Numbered from the stretch's first letter, positions 1 through 7,736 are shown. The stretch: DNA of 64,000 nucleotides from Verrucosispora sp. WMMD573 (GCF_027497175.1 NZ_CP114901.1:4712001-4776000); one strand, 5' to 3'. Translations and numbers: made by a program. The notes: a model not told the origin generated them from the letters alone.

Positions 1-654
1 GGCGAGTTCCACATCCATGCCGTCGAGCCTGCCCGGGTCGGTGAAGGCGGTCGCTGCGGTCTCGCCGATGTCGTCGACCGCGATCCAGGCGATTCGGGTG
101 TCCTTGGCGAAGCCCGTGACGATGGTGCCGTCGGACCAGTCGCCGAACAGGTAGGACCAGCCGAGCAGGTTTTCCATGAAGGTCGCCGGCTTGAGCACGG
201 TCCAGTGCGCGAAACCGCCGGTGCGGACGAGTTCGTCGATGTCTGCCTTGCTCTCCCAGTAGTGCCGGTCCCAGCGTCCCTCGGCCCAACCGGGCTGGTT
301 ACGGTGGAAGTCGCCGGCGCCGGAGACGCTGCTGTGCACGAAGTGCGAGACTCCTGCCTTGCGTGCGGCCTCGACGACGTTGCGACTGCGGCGTAGCTCG
401 GCGTCGCCCCGCAAGTCCGTGACGTCGGGGAACGGGATCGAGAAGACGCCGTCTGCTCCGTCGGCTGCGGCGAGCAGGGAGGCCGGGTCGTCCAGGTCGC
501 CTCGGACCAGCTCGACGCCCCGGTCCCGCAGGGCCAACGCGGCGTCGGTGCCGGTGTCGCGGACCAGGGCGCGTACCGCGACGCCTCGGTCGAGCAGCGC
601 CCGGGCGGTGGCCCCGCCCTGCTTGCCGGTAGCGCCGATGACAAGGATGGTCAT
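1..654 (-). CDS. NmrA-family NAD(P)-binding reductase (partial, runs off the left edge)
   Basis: Translation from ATG at 654 begins MTILVIGATGKQGGATARAL, a Rossmann dinucleotide-binding motif (GATGKQG) of NmrA-like atypical short-chain dehydrogenases. 218 codons are open to the window edge, so the C-terminus is missing. A good ribosome site (AGGAGG, 7-8 nt before ATG) fixes the start. Members act as NAD(P)H quinone/azo reductases or redox sensors; the substrate here is unknown. It diverges from the TetR gene at 741, and two palindromes lie in the shared promoter, so it is probably that regulator's target. Confidence 0.85.
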   Translation of the reverse strand, partial: MTILVIGATGKQGGATARALLDRGVAVRALVRDTGTDAALALRDRGVELVRGDLDDPASLLAAADGADGVFSIPFPDVTDLRGDAELRRSRNVVEAARKAGVSHFVHSSVSGAGDFHRNQPGWAEGRWDRHYWESKADIDELVRTGGFAHWTVLKPATFMENLLGWSYLFGDWSDGTIVTGFAKDTRIAWIAVDDIGETAATAFTDPGRLDGMDVELA

Positions 655-669
655 GATTCCTCCTCGAAT

Positions 670-724
670 AAGTGGGGTGTCACCCCACTTCCTGTCGGCT
701 ACGATGCGGGGGACCACCCCACTT
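670..724. promoter_or_regulatory. Tandem palindromic operators in the NmrA/TetR divergent promoter
   Basis: A perfect inverted repeat lies at 670-690 (AAGTGGGGTG, one central base, CACCCCACTT). A second copy at 704-724 keeps the right half-site CACCCCACTT exactly, with an imperfect left half (6 of 10). Size and symmetry fit TetR-family dimer sites. They sit between the divergent starts at 654 and 741, so repression of both genes by the TetR product is the simple reading. The link is inferred from position. Confidence 0.6.
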
Positions 725-740
725 CTTCAAACGGCAGACG

Positions 741-1277
741 ATGAGAGCTGACGCACAACGCAACCGTGCCCTGATAGTCAAGGCGGCCAGCGAGGCGGTC
801 GCCCGAGACGGCGCGTACGCGTCGCTGGAGGAGATCGCCCGAGTCGCCGGCGTGGGCTCGGCGACCCTGCATCGACACTTCCCGTCCCGATGGGCGCTGC
901 TGGAGGCGGTCTTCCACGATCGGATCGAAGCGCTGTGCGCCCGAGCTGGGCAGTTGTTGGCCGAGCCGGACGCCCGCCAGGCACTGATGACCTGGTTGTG
1001 CGAGCTGACGGCGTACAGCACCGCCACCCGGGGCCTGGTCACCTCCCTGCTCAAGGCACCACCGGAGAGTGCGTCCTGCTCCGCGATGCTCGTGGCGGCG
1101 GGCGAGCCGCTGCGGCGCCGGGCCGCCGACGAGGGATCCGTGCGTTCGGACGTCGCGATGGCGGACCTGGTGGCCCTCGCCAACGCGATCGCGCTCGCCG
1201 CGGAGTCGGCCAGCGCGGCCGAGGCGGAGCGGCTGCTTCGACTTGCTCTGGAGGGCATCAGTCCGGCCCGGTGGTGA
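741..1277 (+). CDS. TetR/AcrR family transcriptional regulator
   Basis: 178 aa. The N-terminal 60 residues hold a typical TetR helix-turn-helix (ARVAGVGSATLHRHFPSRWA), followed by a helical ligand-binding region rich in Ala/Leu. ATG 741 (MRADAQRNRALIVKAA) is chosen over an upstream in-frame GTG at 672 because that codon lies inside the operator palindrome and the extra residues do not look like protein. No strong Shine-Dalgarno is visible. It is divergent from the NmrA-type reductase, the usual arrangement for a repressor of its neighbour. The inducer is unknown. Confidence 0.88.
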   Translation: MRADAQRNRALIVKAASEAVARDGAYASLEEIARVAGVGSATLHRHFPSRWALLEAVFHDRIEALCARAGQLLAEPDARQALMTWLCELTAYSTATRGLVTSLLKAPPESASCSAMLVAAGEPLRRRAADEGSVRSDVAMADLVALANAIALAAESASAAEAERLLRLALEGISPARW

Positions 1278-1387
1278 CGTCGTCGACACCCCGGTCGAGC
1301 ACGTCCCACCCGACAGCGCTCCTGCCCGGGATCGTCGTCGCCGGTGACCCCGCCTGTCCCGGCGACAACGCCCTGGCGCCCGATTCG

Positions 1388-1401
1388 ATAATGCACATTA
1401 T
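1388..1401. promoter_or_regulatory. Isolated AT-rich palindrome
   Basis: ATAATG-CA-CATTAT is a perfect 6+6 bp palindrome in an otherwise GC-rich 178-bp gap between the convergent ends of the TetR and isochorismatase-like genes. It looks like a regulator site or -10 region but lies upstream of no visible gene, and it is too AT-rich for a typical actinobacterial terminator. Confidence 0.3.
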
Positions 1402-1455
1402 GTAAAGCTGAGCGGATGCGCCCCTGCCCTGACCGGGTCGGGGCACGCTCGGCGG

Positions 1456-2016
1456 TCAGTCGGTGGGACCGAAGTCGACTTCGGCGGTCTGCGTGGTCCC
1501 GGCCTCGCGGCCGGGCGCGCTCTGGAAGCTCCAGTACAGGTTCGTGTGGGCGATGACCTGCACCGGCGGCGGCGCACCGTAGGCGGTCAGGTCTTCGGTG
1601 GTGTGCGCGTCGCCGACCAGCGTCGTGTCGTACCCCCGGACGAGCGCGCCGTGCAAGGTCGAGCGGATGCACCCGTCGGTCTGCGCGCCCGTGACGACCA
1701 GCCGGCCCACGCCACGCTCGGCGAGCACCGCCTCCAGGTCGGTGTCCTCGAACGAGTCGCCGTAGCGCTTGTGCACCAGCGACTCGGTGTCCTGGCGGAC
1801 CAGCTCGGGTGCGTACTGCCAGGCCTCGCTGCCCTGCGGGAGGCCCTCGTCGGAGTGCTGCACCCAGACGACCGGCACGCCCTCGGCGCGGGCCTTGCCC
1901 AACAGAGTGTTGATGTTGGCGATGACGCCGTCGCGGTTGTGGGTGCCCGCCACCACGCCGTTCTGCACGTCGATGACGAGCAGAGCCGTGTTGGGCCGCT
2001 CAGGCAGGGTCGTCAC
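1456..2016 (-). CDS. Isochorismatase-like cysteine hydrolase
   Basis: 186 aa from GTG 2016, chosen because GGAGG lies 8-9 nt upstream and the fold starts at once (TALLVIDVQNG). The catalytic triad of the isochorismatase-like family is present: Asp16 in VIDVQ, Lys83 in HKRYGDSF and Cys116 in GAQTDGCIRSTL, with the cis-peptide-type VTGAQTDGC segment. Family members hydrolyse isochorismate, nicotinamide or other amides; without entC/dhb genes nearby the substrate cannot be named. It is divergent from the tyrosine recombinase at 2133, with a strong palindrome between the two. Confidence 0.88.
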   Translation of the reverse strand: MTTLPERPNTALLVIDVQNGVVAGTHNRDGVIANINTLLGKARAEGVPVVWVQHSDEGLPQGSEAWQYAPELVRQDTESLVHKRYGDSFEDTDLEAVLAERGVGRLVVTGAQTDGCIRSTLHGALVRGYDTTLVGDAHTTEDLTAYGAPPPVQVIAHTNLYWSFQSAPGREAGTTQTAEVDFGPTD

Positions 2017-2114
2017 GGTGGGCCTCCGATGCCGGTGGGGTCGATCACCGCACCGTAGATCCGACCACCGACAGAAACCGGTCCCCTCCCCGAGACCCGC
2101 GAGAAACGCGAAAG

Positions 2115-2140
2115 TCATGCATAATATTCCTTATGCATGA
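2115..2140. promoter_or_regulatory. 26-bp palindrome covering the recombinase start codon
   Basis: TCATGCATAA (2115-2124), 6-nt spacer TATTCC, then TTATGCATGA (2131-2140): a perfect 10+10 bp inverted repeat in an AT-rich island. The hexamer TAATAT (2122-2127) sits 5 nt before the recombinase ATG at 2133 and there is no Shine-Dalgarno, so this is probably the -10 of a leaderless promoter. A protein bound here would cover -10, transcription start and start codon together. Confidence 0.55.
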
Positions 2141-3131
2141 TAAACGGGATGAATCGGTAACAGCGCTGATCGAGGAGTTCCTGACCGCCCGAGCCACCCG
2201 CAAGCCCTCCCCCCACACCCAGGCCGCCTACCGGCGGGATCTGACCGCTGTGGCCGCGCTCGCCGCGGAGTTGTCCACCCCTCCCCTCCCCCTGGCCGGC
2301 CTGCCGGTCGACGCGCTCTCCCCCAGACTGATCCGAGCCGCGTTCGCCCGGTTCGCCGCCGGCCGGGCCGCCAGTTCCATCGGTCGAGCCTGGTCGACCT
2401 GGAACGGCTTCTTCTGCTTCCTGGTTGCCGAGCAGGTGGTGCCCGGCAATCCGATGCCGGCCGTGGGGCGTCCCCGGGCTCCCCTACCGACGCCGAAGCC
2501 GCTGCGCGGTGAGGACACCCCCGAGCATCTGCTCACCTCGGCCGCGCGAGCCGAGGGGCGGCAGCGGGATCCGTGGCCGGAGCGGGACGTGGCGGTGCTG
2601 GCGCTGGCCCTGTGCGCGGGGCTGCGACTGGCGGAGTTGCTGGCGTTGCGGGTCGGTTCGCTCGGCGGTCGCCCCGGCGAGCGACGGCTGGAGGTGGCCG
2701 GCAAGGGTGGGCGGCCTCGGGTGCTGCCGGTCGAGCCGGATCTGGACGCGGTGCTGGCAAGCTATCTGGACAGCCGGGCCCGCCGCTTCGGCACCCGCAC
2801 CGTGCGACAGGTGTCGCCGCTGCTGGTGGACCGTCAGGGTGAGCCGCTACGCCGGGGTGGTCTGCAGTATCTGGTGGAGTCCTGTTACCGGCGGGCCGGG
2901 ATCGTCGACCGGGTGCCGCGTGGGGCGCGGCTGCACGCGTTGCGGCACACGTTCGCCACCCGGTTGGCCGAGGACGGCGCCGGGGCGGCGGAGATCATGC
3001 GGCTGTTGGGGCACGCGTCGTTGGCGTCGTCGCAGACGTACATCGAGGTGACCTCGGGGCAGCAGCGGGAGGCGGTGCGCGCCAACCGTACGTACCGGGC
3101 GTTGGCCGGGCTGTTGTCGCCACCGCTCTAG
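2133..3131 (+). CDS. Tyrosine recombinase/integrase (XerC/D-like)
   Basis: 332 aa. An N-terminal SAM-like core-binding domain (about residues 10-110) is followed by the catalytic domain with the full tyrosine-recombinase set: Arg165 (CAGLRLAELL), Lys191 (AGKGGRPR), His268 and Arg271 (HALRHTFATRL), His294 (LLGHASL) and Tyr303 (SQTYIEV). The enzyme should perform site-specific strand exchange. No phage or element genes and no att-like repeats adjoin it, so a chromosomal XerC/D-type role or a stranded integrase are both possible. The start codon lies inside a palindrome and lacks a Shine-Dalgarno. Confidence 0.88.
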   Translation: MHDKRDESVTALIEEFLTARATRKPSPHTQAAYRRDLTAVAALAAELSTPPLPLAGLPVDALSPRLIRAAFARFAAGRAASSIGRAWSTWNGFFCFLVAEQVVPGNPMPAVGRPRAPLPTPKPLRGEDTPEHLLTSAARAEGRQRDPWPERDVAVLALALCAGLRLAELLALRVGSLGGRPGERRLEVAGKGGRPRVLPVEPDLDAVLASYLDSRARRFGTRTVRQVSPLLVDRQGEPLRRGGLQYLVESCYRRAGIVDRVPRGARLHALRHTFATRLAEDGAGAAEIMRLLGHASLASSQTYIEVTSGQQREAVRANRTYRALAGLLSPPL

Positions 3132-3139
3132 ACTGGCGG

Positions 3140-3210
3140 CGACGCGACTGGCGGCATCAGGGATGGGATCGACCATCGGGAAGCTCGTCGTGGGGGTCGT
3201 CCGCCTGGGC
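3140..3210 (+). ncRNA. ZTP (pfl) riboswitch upstream of folD
   Basis: The 100-bp leader before folD carries the hallmarks of the pfl/ZTP aptamer: GCGACTGGCGG near the 5' end, GACCATCGGGAAGC in the middle, and the signature CCGCCTGGGC (3201-3210). GGCGG at 3150-3154 can form the conserved pseudoknot with CCGCC at 3201-3205, and CGACG (3140-3144) pairs with CGTCG (3186-3190). ZTP riboswitches sense the 10-formyl-folate alarmone ZMP/ZTP and commonly control folD, glyA and purH. A short hairpin GCCC/GGGC (3209-3221) abuts the GAGGTGAG ribosome site, suggesting control of translation. Confidence 0.85.
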
Positions 3211-3231
3211 CCGCCACGGGCGAGGTGAGCC

Positions 3232-4182
3232 ATGTCGACGACGATGAACGCGCGGTTGCTGCCGGGTACGCCGGTGGCGGAGGCGATTCTGGCCCGGGTG
3301 GCCGACGGTGTGGCGCAGTTGCGGACGGCGGGGGTGACGCCGACGTTGGCGACGGTGCTGGTGGGTGATGACGAGGCCAGTGCCGGCTACATCCGGATCA
3401 AGCAGCGGCGGGCGGCGGAGCTGGGTTTCGCCTCGCCGCACGTGCGGTTGGCGGCGTCGGCGTCGCAGGCCGACGTGCACGCGGTGCTGGCCGAGTTCAA
3501 CTCCGATCCGGGGGTGCACGGGGTGTTGTTGCAGTATCCGATCCCGGGCGGTCTGGACTATGACCGGGCGTTGCAGACCCTCGACCCGGACTCGGACGTG
3601 GACGGGATGCATCCGGTGAACCTGGGGCGGCTGGTGGCGGGGTTGCCGGGGCCGCTGCCGTGCACGCCGGCGGCGATCGAGGCGTTGCTGGCCCACCACG
3701 GGGTGCCGGTGGCCGGGCGTGAGGTGGTGATCCTGGGTCGTGGTGCGACGTTGGGGCGGCCGTTGGCGACGCTGCTGGCGCAGAAACGGCCGACGGCGAA
3801 CGCGGCGGTGACGGTGGTGCACACCGGGGTGGCGGACTGGTCTCGGTATACGCGTCGGGCGGAGATTCTGGTGGCGGCGGCCGGGGTGCCGGGCATCGTG
3901 CGGCCGGAGCATGTGCGCCCGGGTGCGGTGGTGGTCGGTGGTGGGGTGCGGTACGCGGGACGTCGGTTGCTGCCGGATGTGGACGAGTCGTGTGCCCGGG
4001 TGGCGGGGGCGATCACGCCGAGGGTCGGTGGGGTGGGGCCGGTGACGGTGGCGATGTTGTTCCGCAACGCGTTGCGGGCGGCCCGTTCGGCGGCTGACCT
4101 GGTGGCGCATCCGCTGGGCGACGGCGGTGGTGCGTCGTCTCGCCACCCGCAGTCCGAGTTCAGGAGGCAGCAACGGACCTGA
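3232..4182 (+). CDS. folD: Bifunctional methylene-THF dehydrogenase / methenyl-THF cyclohydrolase FolD
   Basis: 316 aa. It interconverts 5,10-methylene-, methenyl- and 10-formyl-tetrahydrofolate. The active site is intact: Tyr53 and Lys57 (AGYIRIKQRR), Gln101 (LLQYPIPGG) and Asp124 (SDVDGMHPVN). The Rossmann motif is atypical, GRGATLGRP rather than GRSxxVGxP, and the usual DVG motif near residue 235 reads VVVGGGVRYAG. The last 25 residues are an unconserved tail. GAGGTGAG precedes the ATG. It sits behind a ZTP riboswitch. The divergent motifs suggest an actinobacterial FolD subtype with possibly altered cofactor use, but the folate chemistry looks retained. Confidence 0.92.
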   Translation: MSTTMNARLLPGTPVAEAILARVADGVAQLRTAGVTPTLATVLVGDDEASAGYIRIKQRRAAELGFASPHVRLAASASQADVHAVLAEFNSDPGVHGVLLQYPIPGGLDYDRALQTLDPDSDVDGMHPVNLGRLVAGLPGPLPCTPAAIEALLAHHGVPVAGREVVILGRGATLGRPLATLLAQKRPTANAAVTVVHTGVADWSRYTRRAEILVAAAGVPGIVRPEHVRPGAVVVGGGVRYAGRRLLPDVDESCARVAGAITPRVGGVGPVTVAMLFRNALRAARSAADLVAHPLGDGGGASSRHPQSEFRRQQRT

Positions 4183-4186
4183 TGGT

Positions 4187-4223
4187 GCACGCTCCCCCGC
4201 GTCCGACACGCACGGGAGCGTGC
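4187..4223. terminator. Bidirectional intrinsic-type hairpin between folD and the EEP hydrolase
   Basis: GCACGCTCCC (4187-4196) and GGGAGCGTGC (4214-4223) form a perfect 10-bp stem with a 17-nt loop, centred in the short gap between two convergent genes. No U-tract follows, which is usual in high-GC actinobacteria. Confidence 0.7.
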
Positions 4224-4233
4224 GCGGTGGGGG

Positions 4234-5022
4234 TCAGGGGCGCTTGCCGAGGTCGACGACCAGGGGCCGGTGGTCGGAGATGGTCGACAGCGGGGTTCGC
4301 GCGGCTGTGGCCGGGGGTAGCTGGTCGAAGCCGTGGCGGTCGGCGAGGATGTGGTCGAGTTGGACGCGGGGTTGCGCGGCGGGGTAGGTGGGTCGGCGGG
4401 CCAGCAGGTGCCAGCCGGAGACGGCGCGGGTGGCCCAGGCGGGCAGGTTCAGGTCGCCGAGCAGGATGCGCGGGGCGGGTAGGGCGCGTAGGGCGCGGAT
4501 GACCTGTCGGAGTTGCCGGACGTTCCAGCCGGCGACGAAGGACAGGTGGGTGGCGGCGACGGTGAGCGGGCCGTGCGGGGTGTCCAGCACGGCGGCGAGG
4601 ACGACGCGGGGTTCGTCGCGCAGCAGGATGAGGCCGCCGCCCGGGCCGGGCACGTAGACCGGGGAGCGTACCGGGGCGGGGTGTAGTCGGGTGACCCGCC
4701 AGTGGGTGACCGGGTGCCGGGAGATCAGGCCGACGCCGTAGCAGGGTTCGCCGTGGCCGTCGTCGTCGTGGGTGAGGGGGCGGAACTTTTCGCCGGGGGT
4801 GCCGACGACGGCGGCGGCGAAGCGGTGCTCGGGTGCGCCGAGGGCCTGGGCGGCGATGGCGGTGAGGTCGAGGTTGCCGCTGCGGGACTGGTCGCGGTCG
4901 ACTTCCTGGAGGGCGAGGACGTCGGCGTCGAGGGCGGCGACGGCGGCGGTCAGTCGGGTCGGGTCGACCAGGCCGTCGGTGAGGGACCGGCCGTGCAGCA
5001 GGTTGAACGTGGCCAGGCGCAC
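4234..5022 (-). CDS. Endonuclease/exonuclease/phosphatase (EEP) family hydrolase
   Basis: 262 aa with the complete EEP metal-dependent phosphoesterase signature: N7 (MRLATFNLLHGRS), LQEVD around residue 40, ATHLS near 158, GDLNLP near 188 and the C-terminal SDHRPLVVDL. This DNase I-like fold cleaves phosphodiesters in nucleic acids, lipids or sugars; the substrate cannot be told from sequence. No signal peptide is present. The GTG start at 5022 is supported by a -10-like TAAGGT (5029-5034) exactly 6 nt upstream and no Shine-Dalgarno, so the mRNA is probably leaderless. Confidence 0.88.
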   Translation of the reverse strand: MRLATFNLLHGRSLTDGLVDPTRLTAAVAALDADVLALQEVDRDQSRSGNLDLTAIAAQALGAPEHRFAAAVVGTPGEKFRPLTHDDDGHGEPCYGVGLISRHPVTHWRVTRLHPAPVRSPVYVPGPGGGLILLRDEPRVVLAAVLDTPHGPLTVAATHLSFVAGWNVRQLRQVIRALRALPAPRILLGDLNLPAWATRAVSGWHLLARRPTYPAAQPRVQLDHILADRHGFDQLPPATAARTPLSTISDHRPLVVDLGKRP

Positions 5023-5058
5023 GCTGACACCTTAGCGACGGCGTGGGAAAGTTGCCCG

Positions 5059-5145
5059 ATGCTGCGGGCGTTGTGCTGTTCGATGCTGGTGTTTGTGGCG
5101 GTTGCCGGGGTGGGGATCTGGGTGCGGCGGCGTCGGGGCCGGTGA
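5059..5145 (+). CDS. Possible 28-residue membrane peptide
   Basis: MLRALCCSMLVFVAVAGVGI then WVRRRRGR would be one membrane helix with a basic tail, in the 177-bp gap between the EEP hydrolase and the TSUP exporter. No convincing ribosome site precedes it, and hydrophobic tiny ORFs arise by chance in GC-rich sequence. It is kept as a weak call only. Confidence 0.2.
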   Translation: MLRALCCSMLVFVAVAGVGIWVRRRRGR

Positions 5146-5199
5146 GGCTGGCCACAGCCGGCGGCGTGGGTGGGGTGCCGGTGGGAAGAATCCCTGGTC

Positions 5200-5979
5200 G
5201 TGGAGTTGGACCCGGTGACCGTGGTGACCTTGCTGGCTGCCGCTGCCCTGGCGGGGTGGGTGGACGCGGTGGTGGGTGGCGGTGGGTTGCTGCTGTTGCC
5301 GGCGTTGTTGGTGGCGGCGCCGGGGTTGCCTCCGGCGACGGCGTTGGGGACGAACAAGTTGGCGGCGATCGCCGGTACGTCGACGGCGGCGGTGACGTTC
5401 GCCCGCCGTACGCGCATCGACTGGGCGGTGGCGGGGCCGGCGGCCGCGTTGGCGGTGGTGTGTGCGGGCCTGGGCGCGGCGTTGGCCGGGGCGGTGCCGC
5501 CGTCGGCGTACCGGCCGGTGGTGCTGGTGGTGCTGGTGTCGGTGGCGTTGTTCGTGGTGCTGCGTCCGGCGATGGGGGTGCTGGCGGTGCCGCAGCGGCG
5601 TACCCGGGTGCGGGTGGTGGTGGCGGTGCTGGTCGCCGGGGTGGGCATCGCCGGGTACGACGGGCTTATCGGTCCGGGTACGGGCACGTTTCTGGTGCTG
5701 ACGTTCACCGCGTTGGTGGGTGCGGATTTCGTGCACGGTTCGGCGATGGCGAAGGTGGTCAACGCGGGTACGAACGCCGGGGCGTTGGCGGTGTTCGCGG
5801 TGACCGGGCATGTGTGGTGGCTGCTGGGTGCGGCGATGGCGGTGTGCAACATCGCGGGGGCGTCGGTGGGTGCCCGGATGGCGTTGCGGCGTGGTTCCGG
5901 GTTCGTGCGGGCGGTGTTGCTGGTGGTGGTGCTGGCGTTGGTGGCGAGGTTGGGCTATGACCAGTGGGTGGCCGGGTGA
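5200..5979 (+). CDS. TSUP (TauE/SafE) family sulfite/organosulfur exporter
   Basis: 259 aa integral membrane protein with about eight hydrophobic helices and the two TSUP repeat motifs: GWVDAVVGGGGLLLLPALL followed by ALGTNKLAAIAGTSTAA in the first half, and GYDGLIGPGTGTFLVLTF with AKVVNAGTNAGAL in the second. TSUP proteins move sulfite, sulfoacetate or related anions across the membrane; the substrate is unknown here. GTG 5200 (VELDPVTVV) is preferred over the longer frame from 5170 because the hydrophobic domain follows directly and GGGAAG lies about 14 nt upstream. It is convergent with def. Confidence 0.85.
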   Translation: MELDPVTVVTLLAAAALAGWVDAVVGGGGLLLLPALLVAAPGLPPATALGTNKLAAIAGTSTAAVTFARRTRIDWAVAGPAAALAVVCAGLGAALAGAVPPSAYRPVVLVVLVSVALFVVLRPAMGVLAVPQRRTRVRVVVAVLVAGVGIAGYDGLIGPGTGTFLVLTFTALVGADFVHGSAMAKVVNAGTNAGALAVFAVTGHVWWLLGAAMAVCNIAGASVGARMALRRGSGFVRAVLLVVVLALVARLGYDQWVAG

Positions 5980-6001
5980 GGGTGGCTCGGGGGTGGCTGG
6001 T

Positions 6002-6508
6002 TCAGCTGCGGCGGGAGGAGTCGAAGCGGCCGGCGCGGATCTCGCGTAGGGCGCGGCGGCGGGTTTCGCCGCGCAGGGTGTCGACGTAGAGGCGGCCGGC
6101 GAGGTGGTCGGTCTCGTGTTGCAGGGCGCGGGCGAGGAATCCGCTGCCGGCGATGGTGAGGGGTTCGCCGTGCTGGTCGTAGCCGTGGACGGTGGCGTGC
6201 AGGGCGCGCGGGGTCGGGAAGTAGAGCCCGGGGATGGACAGGCAGCCCTCGTCGTCGTCCTGGAGTTCGTCGGACAGTTCCAGCGTCGGGTTGATCATGT
6301 GGCCGCGGTGGCCGTCGGCGTCGTAGACGAAGACCTGGGCGTTGACGCCGATCTGGGGGGCGGCGACGCCGGCGCGGCCGGGCGCGCCGAGCAGGGTGTC
6401 CATCAGGTCGGTGACCAGGGTACGCAGTTCGGCGTCGAAGCTGGTGACCGGTTCGCTGGGGGTGCGGAGCACCGGGTCGCCGATGATTCGGATGTCCCGC
6501 ATCGTCAT
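6002..6508 (-). CDS. def: Peptide deformylase
   Basis: 168 aa metallohydrolase removing the formyl group from nascent N-termini. All three conserved motifs are present: GVAAPQIG (47-54), EGCLSIPG with metal ligand Cys89, and QHETDHL with His131, Glu132 and His135. It lies 43 bp after pabB on the same strand but has its own likely leaderless promoter: TAACCT (6516-6521) ends 7 nt before ATG 6508, with no Shine-Dalgarno. Actinobacteria often carry several def copies, so this need not be the only one. Confidence 0.95.
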   Translation of the reverse strand: MTMRDIRIIGDPVLRTPSEPVTSFDAELRTLVTDLMDTLLGAPGRAGVAAPQIGVNAQVFVYDADGHRGHMINPTLELSDELQDDDEGCLSIPGLYFPTPRALHATVHGYDQHGEPLTIAGSGFLARALQHETDHLAGRLYVDTLRGETRRRALREIRAGRFDSSRRS

Positions 6509-6551
6509 GTCGGCAAGGTTATCGGGCGGTGGCGGCGGGTGAGGGTCGGGT

Positions 6552-7736
6552 TCACCTCAGGGCGGCGCGCACCGGCGCGGTCTTGGCGGCGGCTTCGGCG
6601 ACCTCGGCGGCGGGCTCGCTGTCCCAGGTGATGCCGCCGCCGGCCCAGGCGTGTACGGCGTTGCCGTCGACGGCGGCGGTTCGGATGGTCAGGCCGAGGT
6701 CGATGTGGTCGGGGCCGATCCAGCCGAGGGCGCCCATGCTGGCGCCGCGGCCGACGGGTTCGAGGGCGGCGATGTGGTCGAGGGCGGCGAGTTTCGGTGC
6801 GCCGGTGACCGAGCCGCCGGGGCAGACGGCGCGCAGCAGGTCGGCCAGGCCGAGTCCGTCGGCGATGTCGGCGCGGACGGTGGATTCGGCCTGCCACAGG
6901 TCGCACCAGCGGCGTACGGCGAACAGTTCGTCGACGCGGACGCTGCCGGTGCGGGCGATGCGGGCCAGGTCGTTGCGTTCCAGGTCGACGATCATGATGT
7001 GTTCGGCGCGTTCCTTCGCGGAGGCGAGCAGGTCGGCGTGGCCGGTGGTGGTGGCCGGTCGGGTGCCTTTGATGGGTCGGGTGGTGAGGGTGCCGTCGCG
7101 TACTTCGATGAGGGTTTCCGGGCTGGCGCAGCCGATGGCCCAGCCGGGGCCGGTGAGCACGCCGCCGTAGCGGGCGCCGGGTAGGCGGCCGAGGCGGGTC
7201 AGGGCCGGCAGTGGGTCGCCGGTGTAGGGGGCGCTGGCGTGTCCGACGAGGTTGACCTGGTAGACGTCGCCGCGGCTGATGGCCTGGCGGATCGCGGTGA
7301 CCGCGTCGGCGTGCTCGCGGGGGTTCCAGCTCTCGGTCCAGGTGCCGTGCCACCACGGTGGTGGTGGCACGGGGTGGGTGGGGTTCGCGTCGGTGTGGGC
7401 GTAGACGACGACGGCCGCCTCGGGCAGGTCGGCGGGGTTGGGTGCGCCGGGTGGGCCGTCGGCGAGCAGGGCCGCGGCGGCGGCGGACAGATACAGCGCG
7501 GCACCGCAGATTCCGTGCTCGTGGTGGTGGCGGGCCGGGCGGGCCAGGTCGTGTAGTCGCAGGCCGTGGTCGGCGAGGAACTGTTCGGCGTACGCGGCGG
7601 GGTCGCCGCCGTCGGCGGGATGCCACTGCCAGCGGGCGTGTTCGACGAGCCGGCCGCGGCAGGACGCGGGAACCGCGGGTGGATCGATAACCGTCCGTGG
7701 GAGCGCTTCCACGACGTCTGGGCGGTTCATGCTCAT
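6552..7736 (-). CDS. pabB: Aminodeoxychorismate synthase component I (PabB-like)
   Basis: 394 aa chorismate-utilising enzyme for p-aminobenzoate and hence folate synthesis. The C-terminal chorismate-binding domain holds PIKGTRP, whose lysine marks PabB rather than anthranilate synthase, then IVDLERNDLARIA, VCPGGSVTGAPK and AGGGITWDS. No fused glutaminase or lyase domain is present, so a PabA-type subunit must be supplied elsewhere. ATG 7736 is chosen because it overlaps the stop codon of a small upstream ORF (ATGA), giving translational coupling; ATG 7730 is the alternative. Confidence 0.9.
   Translation of the reverse strand: MSMNRPDVVEALPRTVIDPPAVPASCRGRLVEHARWQWHPADGGDPAAYAEQFLADHGLRLHDLARPARHHHEHGICGAALYLSAAAAALLADGPPGAPNPADLPEAAVVVYAHTDANPTHPVPPPPWWHGTWTESWNPREHADAVTAIRQAISRGDVYQVNLVGHASAPYTGDPLPALTRLGRLPGARYGGVLTGPGWAIGCASPETLIEVRDGTLTTRPIKGTRPATTTGHADLLASAKERAEHIMIVDLERNDLARIARTGSVRVDELFAVRRWCDLWQAESTVRADIADGLGLADLLRAVCPGGSVTGAPKLAALDHIAALEPVGRGASMGALGWIGPDHIDLGLTIRTAAVDGNAVHAWAGGGITWDSEPAAEVAEAAAKTAPVRAALR

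Noticed and set aside
672..740. Longer start (672) of the TetR gene
   Set aside because: Those codons lie inside the operator palindrome and translate to non-conserved residues.
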